Below are positions 29,333 to 38,413 of a stretch of 64,000 nt of DNA, piece after piece; the first letter of the stretch is position 1; the number at the start of each line of letters is the position of its first letter. A program made the position numbers and the translations under genes. This stretch comes from Bacteroides sp. (GTDB lineage Bacteria > Bacteroidota > Bacteroidia > Bacteroidales > Bacteroidaceae). The DNA is taken from NCBI RefSeq assembly GCF_028690125.1, contig NZ_JAQVBV010000012.1:62001-126000 (forward strand), in the 5' to 3' direction. Below the pieces are notes generated by a model. It saw only the letters and a program-made list of their open reading frames with translations, did no database searches and was not told the DNA's origin.

Positions 29333-31180
29333 TTAGTACATTCTATTTTTTATAATATCTTTAAATAATTGAATCAATTGAGGAACATAATAATCAAAAG
29401 TAAATTTCTCTCTTTGCTCGATCATATTACTAGTTAATTTCTCAATTTTTGTCTTATTTTTTAAGATTGAACACAATTCAATATAATTCTTGAAAAAGAT
29501 CCCTATACCCATCTTCCGAGTTAGCTCTTGTGTAGCAACAATATGGTTTGTGTTATCATACATAATCACGGGTAAACCAGCTGCAGCATATGTACTAATT
29601 CTAGCTGGAATATTCAAATCATCCCAAGATACATTCAACAAATTACCATTATTTCGACTTTGTACACAATGTAACCATCCTGCATCATATTGTGACAATT
29701 CTTTAACCCAATTCTCCGCTGCAACATGTGAATGGAAATGGAAATGCTTAGGAGCTTTCTGGTAGCGTAACAAATTATCCTTCGCAATACTATTATGACA
29801 ATTTTCAGCATACCAATGGATATGTATATTATTATGAGCTAAAATTGCTAAATCGTCACCTGATATCCCAATCATTCGCCCAGCTACAACCGTATGTATA
29901 GCTCCATCCTGCTCTGACAGTTTAGAAGAAAAGTCATCTTTAAAATATTCTTTTTTGGGTAAATCGCCATCCATTAAAAACGAAAGCCCTGAAGTAGGTG
30001 GTAAAAACTGTTCAAACCAGATCCTTACTGATTCATTTAAATATATTTTACCTGACGCATGAGTATACAAATATACCAATTTATCCCAAGTGCCTTGGTG
30101 AAGACAAATGGAAGGCCCCTCTTTAAAATGCCAAACAAAAGGAATATGAGGACAAGCTTTAATAACATCATAAGCCAAAGGAACAGCACCAAAATTCAAC
30201 ATACCATAAATAATATCCGGCTTTACCTTTTTTATTCCTTCTTCCCAATTTTCCAAAGGTATATCTTCTACATGTCCAAAAGGTAAAGGACCTACCGTTG
30301 AAAAGCTAAAAACTGGATTTGGCACCCATAACCCATAAAGTTTATGTCCAGCTTGTTCAAAAGCATATATACGTTCTGGATTATAAGCTAATTCTCCTAA
30401 TAAAAGAATTTTCAATGGAGCCTCACACAAAGACTGCTTCTTTTGAAAATTAGCATATAATTTTTCTTCATTAATAAACTTGTATTTAGAAATCTTCATC
30501 TTAATGGGACCATGTACTTGATAATACCTTCTATATTTATTTAGTCCGCCACCATATCTTTCACCAACTAAACGATGACGTTGTGTTGGATGTGAAGTCC
30601 AGTTACAAGAAATTTCATTTGTCATACCAAATGCACCTTGATCTGTCAATTTATACCAAAACATCGAAAAAAGATCCTCAGTTACCCATTCATTTCTTTC
30701 CATCCAACGCTTATCTGTTTTTCTATGGGCAGTCTGGACTAATTGCAAACAATTTCCTTTTCTTAAGCCCCTACTTTCAGTATTATTCGTATAATATAAT
30801 GTATCTGAAGAATCATACTTCATACCTGTATAAACAAGAATCATATCATCATATTCATTGAACTTTTGGAAAATAGTTTCCAGATGATTCTCAAAATAAA
30901 AATCATCAGAAGGTAAATAAGCAATTAAATCAAACTTAGCTGCATCCAGACCTTGGTTCAATGCAAACCCCAATCCTTGATTTCTTTCATTTTTAATATA
31001 TACAATTCGGGGATCATTAAAAAAATCGGTTAAGAACATTTCCGTCTCATCCGTACAACCATCATTTATAATAATAAGTTCCCAATTTTGATGAGTCTGT
31101 TTATATAAGCTAGAAATAGCTCTTCTAATAAAAGATGCCTGATTATATGTAGGCATAATAATCGAAAAATGTGTATTCAT
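29333..31180 (-). CDS. GT2-GT4-like fusion glycosyltransferase, copy A
   Basis: 615 aa. GT2 domain at residues ~3-220: FSIIMPTYNQASFIRRAI, INDGCTDE and LPSDDFYFENHL with the metal-binding Asp pair. The C-terminal GT-B-like domain from ~260 shows LLLGELAYNPERIYAFEQAGH, DIIYGMLNFGAVPLAYDV, WHFKEGPS and YDAGWLHCVQSRNNGN. It is highly similar to copy B over its full length, including TAHRKTDKRWMERNEWVTE. It is the first gene of the leftward operon, divergent from the exporter operon across a 252-base spacer. Acceptor and sugars are unknown. No signal peptide or membrane helix, so it acts in the cytoplasm before export. Confidence 0.88.
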   Translation of the reverse strand: MNTHFSIIMPTYNQASFIRRAISSLYKQTHQNWELIIINDGCTDETEMFLTDFFNDPRIVYIKNERNQGLGFALNQGLDAAKFDLIAYLPSDDFYFENHLETIFQKFNEYDDMILVYTGMKYDSSDTLYYTNNTESRGLRKGNCLQLVQTAHRKTDKRWMERNEWVTEDLFSMFWYKLTDQGAFGMTNEISCNWTSHPTQRHRLVGERYGGGLNKYRRYYQVHGPIKMKISKYKFINEEKLYANFQKKQSLCEAPLKILLLGELAYNPERIYAFEQAGHKLYGLWVPNPVFSFSTVGPLPFGHVEDIPLENWEEGIKKVKPDIIYGMLNFGAVPLAYDVIKACPHIPFVWHFKEGPSICLHQGTWDKLVYLYTHASGKIYLNESVRIWFEQFLPPTSGLSFLMDGDLPKKEYFKDDFSSKLSEQDGAIHTVVAGRMIGISGDDLAILAHNNIHIHWYAENCHNSIAKDNLLRYQKAPKHFHFHSHVAAENWVKELSQYDAGWLHCVQSRNNGNLLNVSWDDLNIPARISTYAAAGLPVIMYDNTNHIVATQELTRKMGIGIFFKNYIELCSILKNKTKIEKLTSNMIEQREKFTFDYYVPQLIQLFKDIIKNRMY

Positions 31181-31432
31181 AATATTTATTATTTATTACT
31201 TTTGTGCTCCAAATATCCGTATTTAATGATAAATTTAACGATAATATATGGTCAAAATAAGATAAAATCTATTCATTTTACATTTAATACATATAAAACA
31301 GCTTATATATAGCATTTTATATTAATAATGAACAGTATTTATCATTTATTGAACAGTTAATAACATCGTTTAATCTTAAAAATCTTTTTCTTTGTGAAGA
31401 TCAAATAATTTATTTATTTACTAAATATATCT
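31181..31432. promoter_or_regulatory. Divergent spacer between modification and export operons
   Basis: 252 very AT-rich bases with no ORF. Promoters for both directions must lie here, but I find only imperfect -7 candidates (GATATTTG on the minus strand near 31210; TTCTTTG on + near 31390). The arrangement would allow common regulation of peptide modification and export. Confidence 0.4.
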
Positions 31433-32767
31433 ATGGAAACACTAGAAAAAAAAGAAACACAAAAATTAGAAAAAAAAGATTCACAACGAAGCGAAGAAGT
31501 ACAAGTTATTATAGATAGGATGCCTACAAGAAATGCCACCTATGCTATTATACTAACAATGCTGCTCATTGTTATAATAATTACATTAGGATTCATTATT
31601 AAATATCCAGACACAGTCGATGGGCAAATCTCTATTACCTCTCGTTTGGCACCAGTCAGATTAATCGCTAATATATCTGGAAAATTACATTTATTGATTG
31701 ATAACAAAGCTTCAATTAAAGAAGGACAAATCATAGCTTATATAGATAACCAAGCGAACTATAAAGATGTTCTGCTTGTAGATTCCTTATTAAATAGGTA
31801 TAAAGATCAAGATTTGGAAAATTTTCCAATAATAACCGGACTATTATTAGGAGAAATAAGTTCTACTTTCAACTCGTTTGTTATTGCCCACACTCAATAT
31901 TATCGAATGTTACATTCCGATATCTATAAAACAATGTGTAATAGTCTCCACCAACAAAATAATATTAATGTAGATATCATTGAGAATTTAAATAAAGAAA
32001 TCATTTTAAAAGAAAACAAACTAACTATTGAAAAAGAATTATTGAGTAGAGACAGTACACTTGCTTGTGCTAAAGCTCTTAGTGAACAAGAATATAATCG
32101 CCAACAAAGTATATTTTACGATTTACAAAGCATACACAAAGAACTGCACAACAGCAAGTTATCATATCTAGCACAAATAAAAAGAAACGACCAACAGATA
32201 CAACAATACATATTGGAAGAGCAGGAAAGTTTGGACAAACTAAAAGAAGAGCTTTCAGTTTGCAAATCGCAACTAATCAATATAATCCATTCATGGAAAA
32301 AAACATATCTCCAAATAAGCCCTATAGACGGACAAATAGAATACTTAGGATTTTGGAGAGAAAATTACTTTACACAGAGCGGACAAGAATTATTTTCCAT
32401 ACTTCCTAGCCAAAATGAAGTTATTGGTGAAGTTATAGTTCCATCTTATGGTATAGGTAAAGTAAAAGTAGGTCAGATTGCTAATGTAAAAGTGAATAAT
32501 TATCCATATTTAGAATACGGACTTATTAAAGGTGAGGTCAGCTCTATTTCACGCTTATCCAACAAAATTAAACAATCATCTTCAGGAACAACCGGTGAAG
32601 GAAATGTATACCGCGTACTCATAACTTTCCCAAGTGGTTTACAAACTAACTTCGGCAAAACTCTCAACCTAGACTTTGAGTCACAGGGAACTGCCGAAAT
32701 CATAACAAGACCCAAACGATTGATAGAAAGATTATTTGACAACTTAAAGGCCAATGCCGAACAATAA
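31433..32767 (+). CDS. HlyD-family membrane-fusion protein of the peptide exporter
   Basis: 444 aa. A charged Lys/Glu-rich cytoplasmic N-terminus (~35 residues) precedes one transmembrane helix (AIILTMLLIVIIITLGFIIKY, ~38-60). Then come the biotinyl-lipoyl-like beta domain (RLIANISGKLHLLIDN, GQIIAYIDNQA), a long coiled-coil hairpin (~120-290) and the closing beta-barrel (ISPIDGQIEYLGFW). This is the periplasmic adaptor joining inner-membrane ABC exporter and outer-membrane channel in type I secretion. It is followed 45 bases later by the C39 ABC transporter and then the TolC-like gene, a complete tripartite machine. Confidence 0.93.
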   Translation: METLEKKETQKLEKKDSQRSEEVQVIIDRMPTRNATYAIILTMLLIVIIITLGFIIKYPDTVDGQISITSRLAPVRLIANISGKLHLLIDNKASIKEGQIIAYIDNQANYKDVLLVDSLLNRYKDQDLENFPIITGLLLGEISSTFNSFVIAHTQYYRMLHSDIYKTMCNSLHQQNNINVDIIENLNKEIILKENKLTIEKELLSRDSTLACAKALSEQEYNRQQSIFYDLQSIHKELHNSKLSYLAQIKRNDQQIQQYILEEQESLDKLKEELSVCKSQLINIIHSWKKTYLQISPIDGQIEYLGFWRENYFTQSGQELFSILPSQNEVIGEVIVPSYGIGKVKVGQIANVKVNNYPYLEYGLIKGEVSSISRLSNKIKQSSSGTTGEGNVYRVLITFPSGLQTNFGKTLNLDFESQGTAEIITRPKRLIERLFDNLKANAEQ

Positions 32768-32812
32768 ACTCACTAATAACCTAATTCATAGTTAGAAAAA
32801 GATAATACTATT

Positions 32813-34993
32813 ATGATTTTACACAGATTTCCGGTAGATTACCAGCTAGACACACAAGACTGCGGTCCGGCTTGCCTCAAAATTGTAGCTAAGTATTTTG
32901 GACGTTTTTACTCATTGCAATATCTTAGAGATCGATGCGGCATAACAAATCAAGGAGTATCGTTACTCGACTTAAGTACAGGTGCCGAAAGCATTGGATT
33001 ACGTACATTAGCTATAAAATGCACCTTGACAGATGTAGTAAACCAAGTTCCATTCCCAGCTATCATTTTTTGGAAAGAGTCTCACTTCATTGTAGTCTAC
33101 CATTCCAATAAGAAATATATCTGGGTATCCGATCCGGCTAAGGGACGAATCAAATACACTCATGAAGAATTTAAAGCTGGCTGGTATCCGAAAGGTGAAT
33201 CTATTGGTGTACTTTTAGCAATAGAACCTACTATCGATTTTCAGCGTAGTTCTGTCGAAAAAGAGTTGGAAAAAAACAGCTTTATCAGCATTTTACGTTA
33301 CTTTATCCCCTATAAAAACAGCTTTGCAACCATATTTTTTATAATGCTTGTAGTGACCCTTCTTCAGGGCATGCTTCCTTTTATATCAAAAGCTGTGATT
33401 GATGTCGGTATTAAAACATCTGATATTAATTTTATAAATATGGTATTGATAGGAAATATTAGCATCCTATTAAGTATCACAATATTTAACGTAATACGCG
33501 ATTGGGTATTACTACATATCACTTCACGAGTTAATATTTCTCTTATATCCGATTATTTGATCAAGCTCATGAAGCTGCCAGTAACATTTTTTGAAAATAA
33601 ACTTTTGGGAGATATCTTGCAACGTGCACGAGATCATGAGCGCATTCGGAGCTTTATCATGAATAATTCGTTGTCATTGATATTCTCTACGCTAACTTTT
33701 ATAGTTTTTGGAATTATTCTACTAGTATACAATCCTATCATATTTTACATTTTCCTTTCTGGCTCGATATTGTATGCAGGATGGGTACTTCTATTTCTCC
33801 GCATCCGAAAGAGACTTGATTGGGAATACTTTGAATTAATTTCTCAAGATCAAAGCTATTGGGTTGAGACTGTATCTGCTATTCAGGATATTAAAATTTA
33901 CAATTACGAGAAACACAGAAGATGGAGATGGGAAGAAATACAAGCCAGACTATATAAAGTTAATAAAAGAGTGCTAAACGTTACAAACATGCAGAACCTT
34001 GGGGCACAGTTTATTGAAAATATAAAGAATATGGGTATTGTGTTTTTCTGTGCCAATGCTGTCATCAAAGGAGAAATTACTTTTGGAGTCATGATATCCA
34101 CACAGTTCATTATAGGAATGTTAAACGGACCATTAGTTCAGTTTATTGGCTTCATTGTTTCTGCCCAATACGCAAAAATCAGTTTCTTACGTATGAATGA
34201 GATTAGACAGTTAAAAGATGAGGATGAAGAATTATCTATCGGAGCCACCTCTATTTTACCGGAAAGTCGCGATATTACATTGTCGAATATTATTTTTCAA
34301 TATAGCCAAAATTCGCCTTTGGTACTTACCAATATATACTTGACCATTCCACAAAATAAAGTAACCGCCATCGTAGGTGGAAGTGGTAGTGGAAAATCCA
34401 CCTTATTAAAATTATTAGTAAGACTTTATAAACCAACTTTCGGCGATATAAAAATGGGGAATATGAATGTATCAAGTATCAATCTGCGAACATGGCGCAA
34501 TATGTGTGGAGTAGTAATGCAAGACGGTAAGTTATTCAGTGACACAATTCTTGCCAATATAGTATTGGATGACGAACATATCAATTATGAACATCTGCAT
34601 GAAGCATGCAAAATGGCACAAATAGAAGATGAAATAAACGGCATGCCAAAAGGATTTGATACTTTTATTGGGGAAAAAGGACGAGGATTAAGTGGAGGAC
34701 AAAAACAGCGATTATTAATAGCACGTGCTCTGTATCGTGATCCCGATTTCCTGTTTTTAGACGAAGCAACAAATTCACTGGACGTCATCAACGAGAAAAA
34801 AATTGTGGAAGCACTAAATTCTGCATTCAAAAATAGAACTGTAATTGTCATTGCACATAGATTAAGTACCATTCGCCATGCGGACCAAATAGTCGTATTA
34901 CATCAGGGAAGAATAGTAGAAATTGGCAATCATGAAAATCTGATGGAAAGAAAAGGCGAATATTATAATCTGGTTTCTTCACAATCAGATTAA
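32813..34993 (+). CDS. C39-peptidase-containing ABC exporter (PCAT)
   Basis: 726 aa, standard PCAT length. Residues 1-~140 are a C39 protease with all catalytic parts: oxyanion Gln11, nucleophile Cys17 in DCGPACLKI, His91 in SHFIVVYH and Asp107 in SDPAKG. A six-helix ABC membrane domain (~165-460) follows, then the ATPase with Walker A GGSGSGKST near 523, signature LSGGQKQRL and Walker B LFLDEATNSLD. It cuts substrates after a Gly-Gly leader and exports them across the inner membrane. The only clear GG-leader protein nearby is 27565-28278, its likely substrate. Other substrates elsewhere in the genome are possible. Confidence 0.96.
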   Translation: MILHRFPVDYQLDTQDCGPACLKIVAKYFGRFYSLQYLRDRCGITNQGVSLLDLSTGAESIGLRTLAIKCTLTDVVNQVPFPAIIFWKESHFIVVYHSNKKYIWVSDPAKGRIKYTHEEFKAGWYPKGESIGVLLAIEPTIDFQRSSVEKELEKNSFISILRYFIPYKNSFATIFFIMLVVTLLQGMLPFISKAVIDVGIKTSDINFINMVLIGNISILLSITIFNVIRDWVLLHITSRVNISLISDYLIKLMKLPVTFFENKLLGDILQRARDHERIRSFIMNNSLSLIFSTLTFIVFGIILLVYNPIIFYIFLSGSILYAGWVLLFLRIRKRLDWEYFELISQDQSYWVETVSAIQDIKIYNYEKHRRWRWEEIQARLYKVNKRVLNVTNMQNLGAQFIENIKNMGIVFFCANAVIKGEITFGVMISTQFIIGMLNGPLVQFIGFIVSAQYAKISFLRMNEIRQLKDEDEELSIGATSILPESRDITLSNIIFQYSQNSPLVLTNIYLTIPQNKVTAIVGGSGSGKSTLLKLLVRLYKPTFGDIKMGNMNVSSINLRTWRNMCGVVMQDGKLFSDTILANIVLDDEHINYEHLHEACKMAQIEDEINGMPKGFDTFIGEKGRGLSGGQKQRLLIARALYRDPDFLFLDEATNSLDVINEKKIVEALNSAFKNRTVIVIAHRLSTIRHADQIVVLHQGRIVEIGNHENLMERKGEYYNLVSSQSD

Positions 34994-35047
34994 CGCCTTC
35001 TACCAACATACTAAACGACAATTCTAACTAATATATAAAATATTCCT

Positions 35048-36514
35048 ATGAACTATAAATGGATAATCGCATGTTTTATACTCGTCCCTACATTTTTATA
35101 CGGACAGCCATACCAAATTTCTTTAGAACAGGTACTGAACGAATGGTGTCTATCTTCGCCATCAGCCAAGAAAATAAAGTTATCATATGAGAATACCATA
35201 TTAGAATTTGAGAACTATAAAAAAGATTTTCTACCCTCTATTGCCTTCTCATTAAGCCCTGTGAACTTTAACCATTCACAAAAGTTAATGCAGAATGCCG
35301 AAAGTGGGAATTATTCTTATGTAGAAGACTATACCAATAGTAGCAGTACTGAGATTGCTATCCGACAAAAGATAGGTATTGTAGGTGGTGAACTCAGAGT
35401 TAGTTCACGTTTAAACTATCTACGCGAATTTTCCAATAATAGAGATCGCTTTGGTACGAATCCGCTATACATCAATTATTCACAGCCTTTCGCGGGAGGG
35501 CTCTATAACTATAAGAAACAACGGGATATACAATATGCACAATTCAATAACTCGCTAAAACAGTATTGTTCAGAAATAGCAAATATTCAAACACAAGCGG
35601 TAAACCTATTTATGAGTTTGTTTTCAAGTAAATTGGCTACTGAATTATCTTATAAAAATATTCAAATTTCAGATACACTTCTTGCTGCCAGTAAAGCATT
35701 ACTCGACAACGGTTATTTCACGGAATACGAATATCATCAAATGGAGTTGCAGCAACTTAACAATCAGTATGCCTATGAAAGTTCTACCAAAAATTATCAA
35801 AAGGCGCTGAGAGAACTTATCACTTTTCTCAATATGTCAGAATGGACAGATAAAGATGTAAAAATACAAACACCACAATTCGACTTACCGTTAAAGATAG
35901 ATGAAAAGTTAGCTATTTTCTATGCTCGTCACAACAGCCCCTTTGTTTTATCACAAGAAGAAAAAAGGCTAAAGGCTGAACAAACATTGTTTACTGCCAA
36001 ACTAAATAACCGTTTCAATGGTAATATCAATTTAAGCTATGGTTTGAACCAATATTCCGATCATTTTTTAGATGCCTACCGAAAACCGGATTATACACAA
36101 GGAATTATGATAGGAGTACAAATTCCCATTTTCCAATGGGGAATTAATCGTAATAAATTACGTATAGCCAAAAACAACTATCAAAATAGTATGATAGAAA
36201 TTGATCAGGCAGAAGCTAATTTCGACAATGACATCAAAGATATAATAGAAGACTATAATCACAATATAAATTTATGGTTCGTTGCCACAAAAAGCTATGA
36301 ACTGTCTCAGGAGCAATACGCATTGTTAGCACAGAAATTTCAATCAGGCAAAGTATCTGTTTATGAATTGACTTCTGCCCAACAGGAGCAATATAATGCA
36401 ATGCAAAGATACTACAATGCCATCATGAATGCTTGGAACAGCTTCTGTATGTTACGGAAAACTACTCTCTATGATTTTGCGAAACAAACGGAATTGGAAG
36501 ATTTATTCTTTTAA
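35048..36514 (+). CDS. TolC-like outer-membrane efflux protein
   Basis: 488 aa with a signal peptide ending near FLYGQ (residue ~20). The long amphipathic helices and repeated hairpins of the OEP family are visible; late motifs include IPIFQWGINRNKLRIAKNNY and SGKVSVYELTSAQQEQYNAM, which are typical. It forms the outer-membrane exit duct. It lies 54 bases after the PCAT gene and completes the HlyD/ABC/TolC exporter. Its last codons fall inside a 15-bp hairpin that probably ends transcription. Confidence 0.92.
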   Translation: MNYKWIIACFILVPTFLYGQPYQISLEQVLNEWCLSSPSAKKIKLSYENTILEFENYKKDFLPSIAFSLSPVNFNHSQKLMQNAESGNYSYVEDYTNSSSTEIAIRQKIGIVGGELRVSSRLNYLREFSNNRDRFGTNPLYINYSQPFAGGLYNYKKQRDIQYAQFNNSLKQYCSEIANIQTQAVNLFMSLFSSKLATELSYKNIQISDTLLAASKALLDNGYFTEYEYHQMELQQLNNQYAYESSTKNYQKALRELITFLNMSEWTDKDVKIQTPQFDLPLKIDEKLAIFYARHNSPFVLSQEEKRLKAEQTLFTAKLNNRFNGNINLSYGLNQYSDHFLDAYRKPDYTQGIMIGVQIPIFQWGINRNKLRIAKNNYQNSMIEIDQAEANFDNDIKDIIEDYNHNINLWFVATKSYELSQEQYALLAQKFQSGKVSVYELTSAQQEQYNAMQRYYNAIMNAWNSFCMLRKTTLYDFAKQTELEDLFF

Positions 36515-36527
36515 TCTTCCAATTCCG
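36489..36527. terminator. 15-bp hairpin ending the exporter operon
   Basis: 36489-36503 and 36513-36527 are perfect complements with a 9-base T-rich loop. The TolC-like stop codon lies at the start of the right arm. It stands between convergent genes, so it may serve both. Confidence 0.6.
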
Positions 36528-36539
36528 TCGCTAATAGAC

Positions 36540-37169
36540 TCAATGATTTATATGATCGTCATTTCGACAACCTAGCAATTCGTAAATTATATCCTTCCTA
36601 CTATTATTATTTATTGTATTTACTATTCCAATCCTGAATTCCTTTGTTACATCTTGAAAAATATTAGGATATTTTTTCTCAAATTCATCTAAAGAATACT
36701 TTTTGTTATCTCTTAAGTAGAGCACAACAAAATAATTCATCAGATCAATCTCCACAGGTTTTTCTTTTATGCGTGCTTCAAATAAGGATGCAGCTTGTTT
36801 ATAAGCTTTTGATGCCAATTCTGATTTATCATTCGCTTCCAACAACATTCCCTTCCCTAAAAAAAGAACAGGGTCTTTCTCATGCGTACCTAACTTTTCT
36901 AGTTGCAGGATTGTTTCCAATGCCTTTTCCATATCTCCCTGTGCTATTAAATATTGGACTATATTGTCATATGCCAATTCATAGGATGGATCAATAGCTA
37001 TCGCCTCATCCAATAGACTGATTACCTTATTTAAAGAATCCGAATCGGAACTATATCGCATCGCTAATTCTACAGCCTGATTATTTTTTTGAACAGCTAA
37101 TGAAGGCTTCTTAACATTTGCACAGCTAGTGATTAAACACAAAAGCAAACAGATAATTATTTTCATCAT
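36540..37169 (-). CDS. TPR-repeat lipoprotein
   Basis: 209 aa. Lipoprotein signal with lipobox LITSC (Cys16). Residues ~28-130 are helical TPR-like repeats: NNQAVELAMRY...VISLLDEAIAIDPSYELAYDNIVQYLIAQGDMEKALETILQLEKLG is the recognisable pattern spread over positions 28-95. The C-terminal third is unassigned. It faces the periplasm, probably as a protein-protein adaptor. It is convergent with the exporter operon and no enzymatic role is visible. Whether it belongs to the export system is unknown. Confidence 0.75.
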   Translation of the reverse strand: MMKIIICLLLCLITSCANVKKPSLAVQKNNQAVELAMRYSSDSDSLNKVISLLDEAIAIDPSYELAYDNIVQYLIAQGDMEKALETILQLEKLGTHEKDPVLFLGKGMLLEANDKSELASKAYKQAASLFEARIKEKPVEIDLMNYFVVLYLRDNKKYSLDEFEKKYPNIFQDVTKEFRIGIVNTINNNSRKDIIYELLGCRNDDHINH

Positions 37170-37451
37170 TTTATTATTTTATTGTTGCAGTTAATAATAT
37201 AGTAAACTATTGAAATATAAAATTAGCAAATAAAAATCGTATAACAAAATATAAACGAAAGAAAGTTATTAGTTAATGCATTATTTTATCAACTTTACTG
37301 TAATAACCTATCTCTGAACAAAAAACAGGATCAGAACAAATACTTTAATAACACAGACTATCCATAAGCACTTAAAAAAACAATATGAAATCACTTTTCG
37401 TCATCGTCATATTTTCGCATATCGCATTGTTATCCATTCAGTTGCATTGCG

Positions 37452-38072
37452 TCATCTATTTCGTGACACTCCAAACCATCCCGGAACAGGAAAATAGAAC
37501 GGTGAACGGAGATAACCCGGATGTGTCAGCCTTCCTTCTTCTACCCGCTTTTGTAACCGACGGAGAGCAGTAGCCTTTCGTAGTCCACACAACGCACAGA
37601 GCTGACGTGTAGTGATATAATCGTGATCTTTAAAGAATTCCGCCAATTTTCCATCAATCTCAATATCACTCAATTCTTGTGAACGACGTGTTTCACGGAC
37701 TTTCTCAAAGGTAGTTGCTTTCAACTCACGAAGCAGTTCTTTCTCTGGAGTAAAAACAACTCCTGCACAGCGTATATGCTCCGCACGCATTTCTTTAGGT
37801 GACCGAACCTCCGGAGATTCCGCTTTAATACGAAATGAACCGACACCTTCAATATGAATACTGTTCCCATTGGACAACTCTTCTTTGAAAATATTGGCAA
37901 ACTCTATAAAAGACCCGATGACATCACCTTTTCTCAGACTACTTCTGGATTCTATAATTTTCGCAATATCTTCAAGCGTCATCGTATCACGCACCACTAA
38001 ACGGGCATGATATCTTTTTTTATTGGAGTCTTTAGGTTGGGGAGTCAGAAAGAAATCATAAAGTGCACTCAT
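37452..38072 (-). CDS. HU-like DNA-binding protein with C-terminal winged-helix
   Basis: 206 aa. Residues ~20-125 form the Bacteroidetes HU/IHF-like fold (YHARLVVRDTMTLEDIAKII, GDVIGSFIEFANIFKEEL, GVGSFRIKAESPEVRSPKEM). The C-terminal ~60 residues (YITTRQLCALCGLRKATALRRLQKRVEEG) look like a winged-helix DNA-binding domain, with HPGYLRSPFYFPV at the end. The combination suggests a locus-specific regulator or nucleoid protein rather than a housekeeping HU. The spacer upstream of its start has repeated ACAGCTA-type motifs, candidate binding sites. It is divergent from a VirE-like gene, a pairing I associate with Bacteroides genomic islands and capsule regions. Confidence 0.8.
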   Translation of the reverse strand: MSALYDFFLTPQPKDSNKKRYHARLVVRDTMTLEDIAKIIESRSSLRKGDVIGSFIEFANIFKEELSNGNSIHIEGVGSFRIKAESPEVRSPKEMRAEHIRCAGVVFTPEKELLRELKATTFEKVRETRRSQELSDIEIDGKLAEFFKDHDYITTRQLCALCGLRKATALRRLQKRVEEGRLTHPGYLRSPFYFPVPGWFGVSRNR

Positions 38073-38413
38073 GAACTAATTGTATTGTGCGCAACTGTTA
38101 GCTAATTTACGCGGTAGTTTTATTTATTTTATACCAATCAATTGACTGGCTCACATTATGTGCAACAGCTAACTCATATATTATACAACAGTTGCTGCAT
38201 ATAATGTGAAACAGCTATCGCAGAATTTGTGCTACAATTAATATGACGGATCAAAATTACTAATTTATTTAGTTAAAAACAATACTTTATCGGATAGTTT
38301 TAGGTAACTCATTTTTATTAAAATCATTTATCTATATAGTTGCAAATCCGTTTTTTCGAATTATATATTTGCGTCTCACATTCCCGAAGTATTAATTATA
38401 AAATAGAACAAAA
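38073..38413. promoter_or_regulatory. Divergent spacer with repeated motif
   Basis: 341 bases without a gene. The part next to the HU-like gene has four related sequences: 38084-38105 (inverted), 38155-38175, 38184-38199 and 38201-38220. They share an ATTATGTGCAACAGCTAAC-like core; the copies at 38155 and 38201 agree at about 16 of 19 positions. These look like operator iterons. The + strand promoter for the VirE-like gene is listed separately. Confidence 0.4.
38340..38371 (+). promoter_or_regulatory. Bacteroides promoter for the VirE-like gene
   Basis: TTG at 38340-38342 and TATATTTG at 38364-38371, 21 bases apart. This is close to consensus, 42 bases before the ATG. Confidence 0.6.

Noticed and set aside
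16582..31180. A capsular polysaccharide locus
   Set aside because: Several GTs and glf fit, but there is no UpxY/UpxZ, Wzx, Wzy, initiating sugar-phosphate transferase or chain-length regulator, and exporter genes of type I secretion are present instead.
37385..37573. 62-aa ORF on + (MKSLFVIVIF...)
   Set aside because: It runs antisense into the HU-like gene, has no promoter of its own and looks like chance, although its start is in the spacer.
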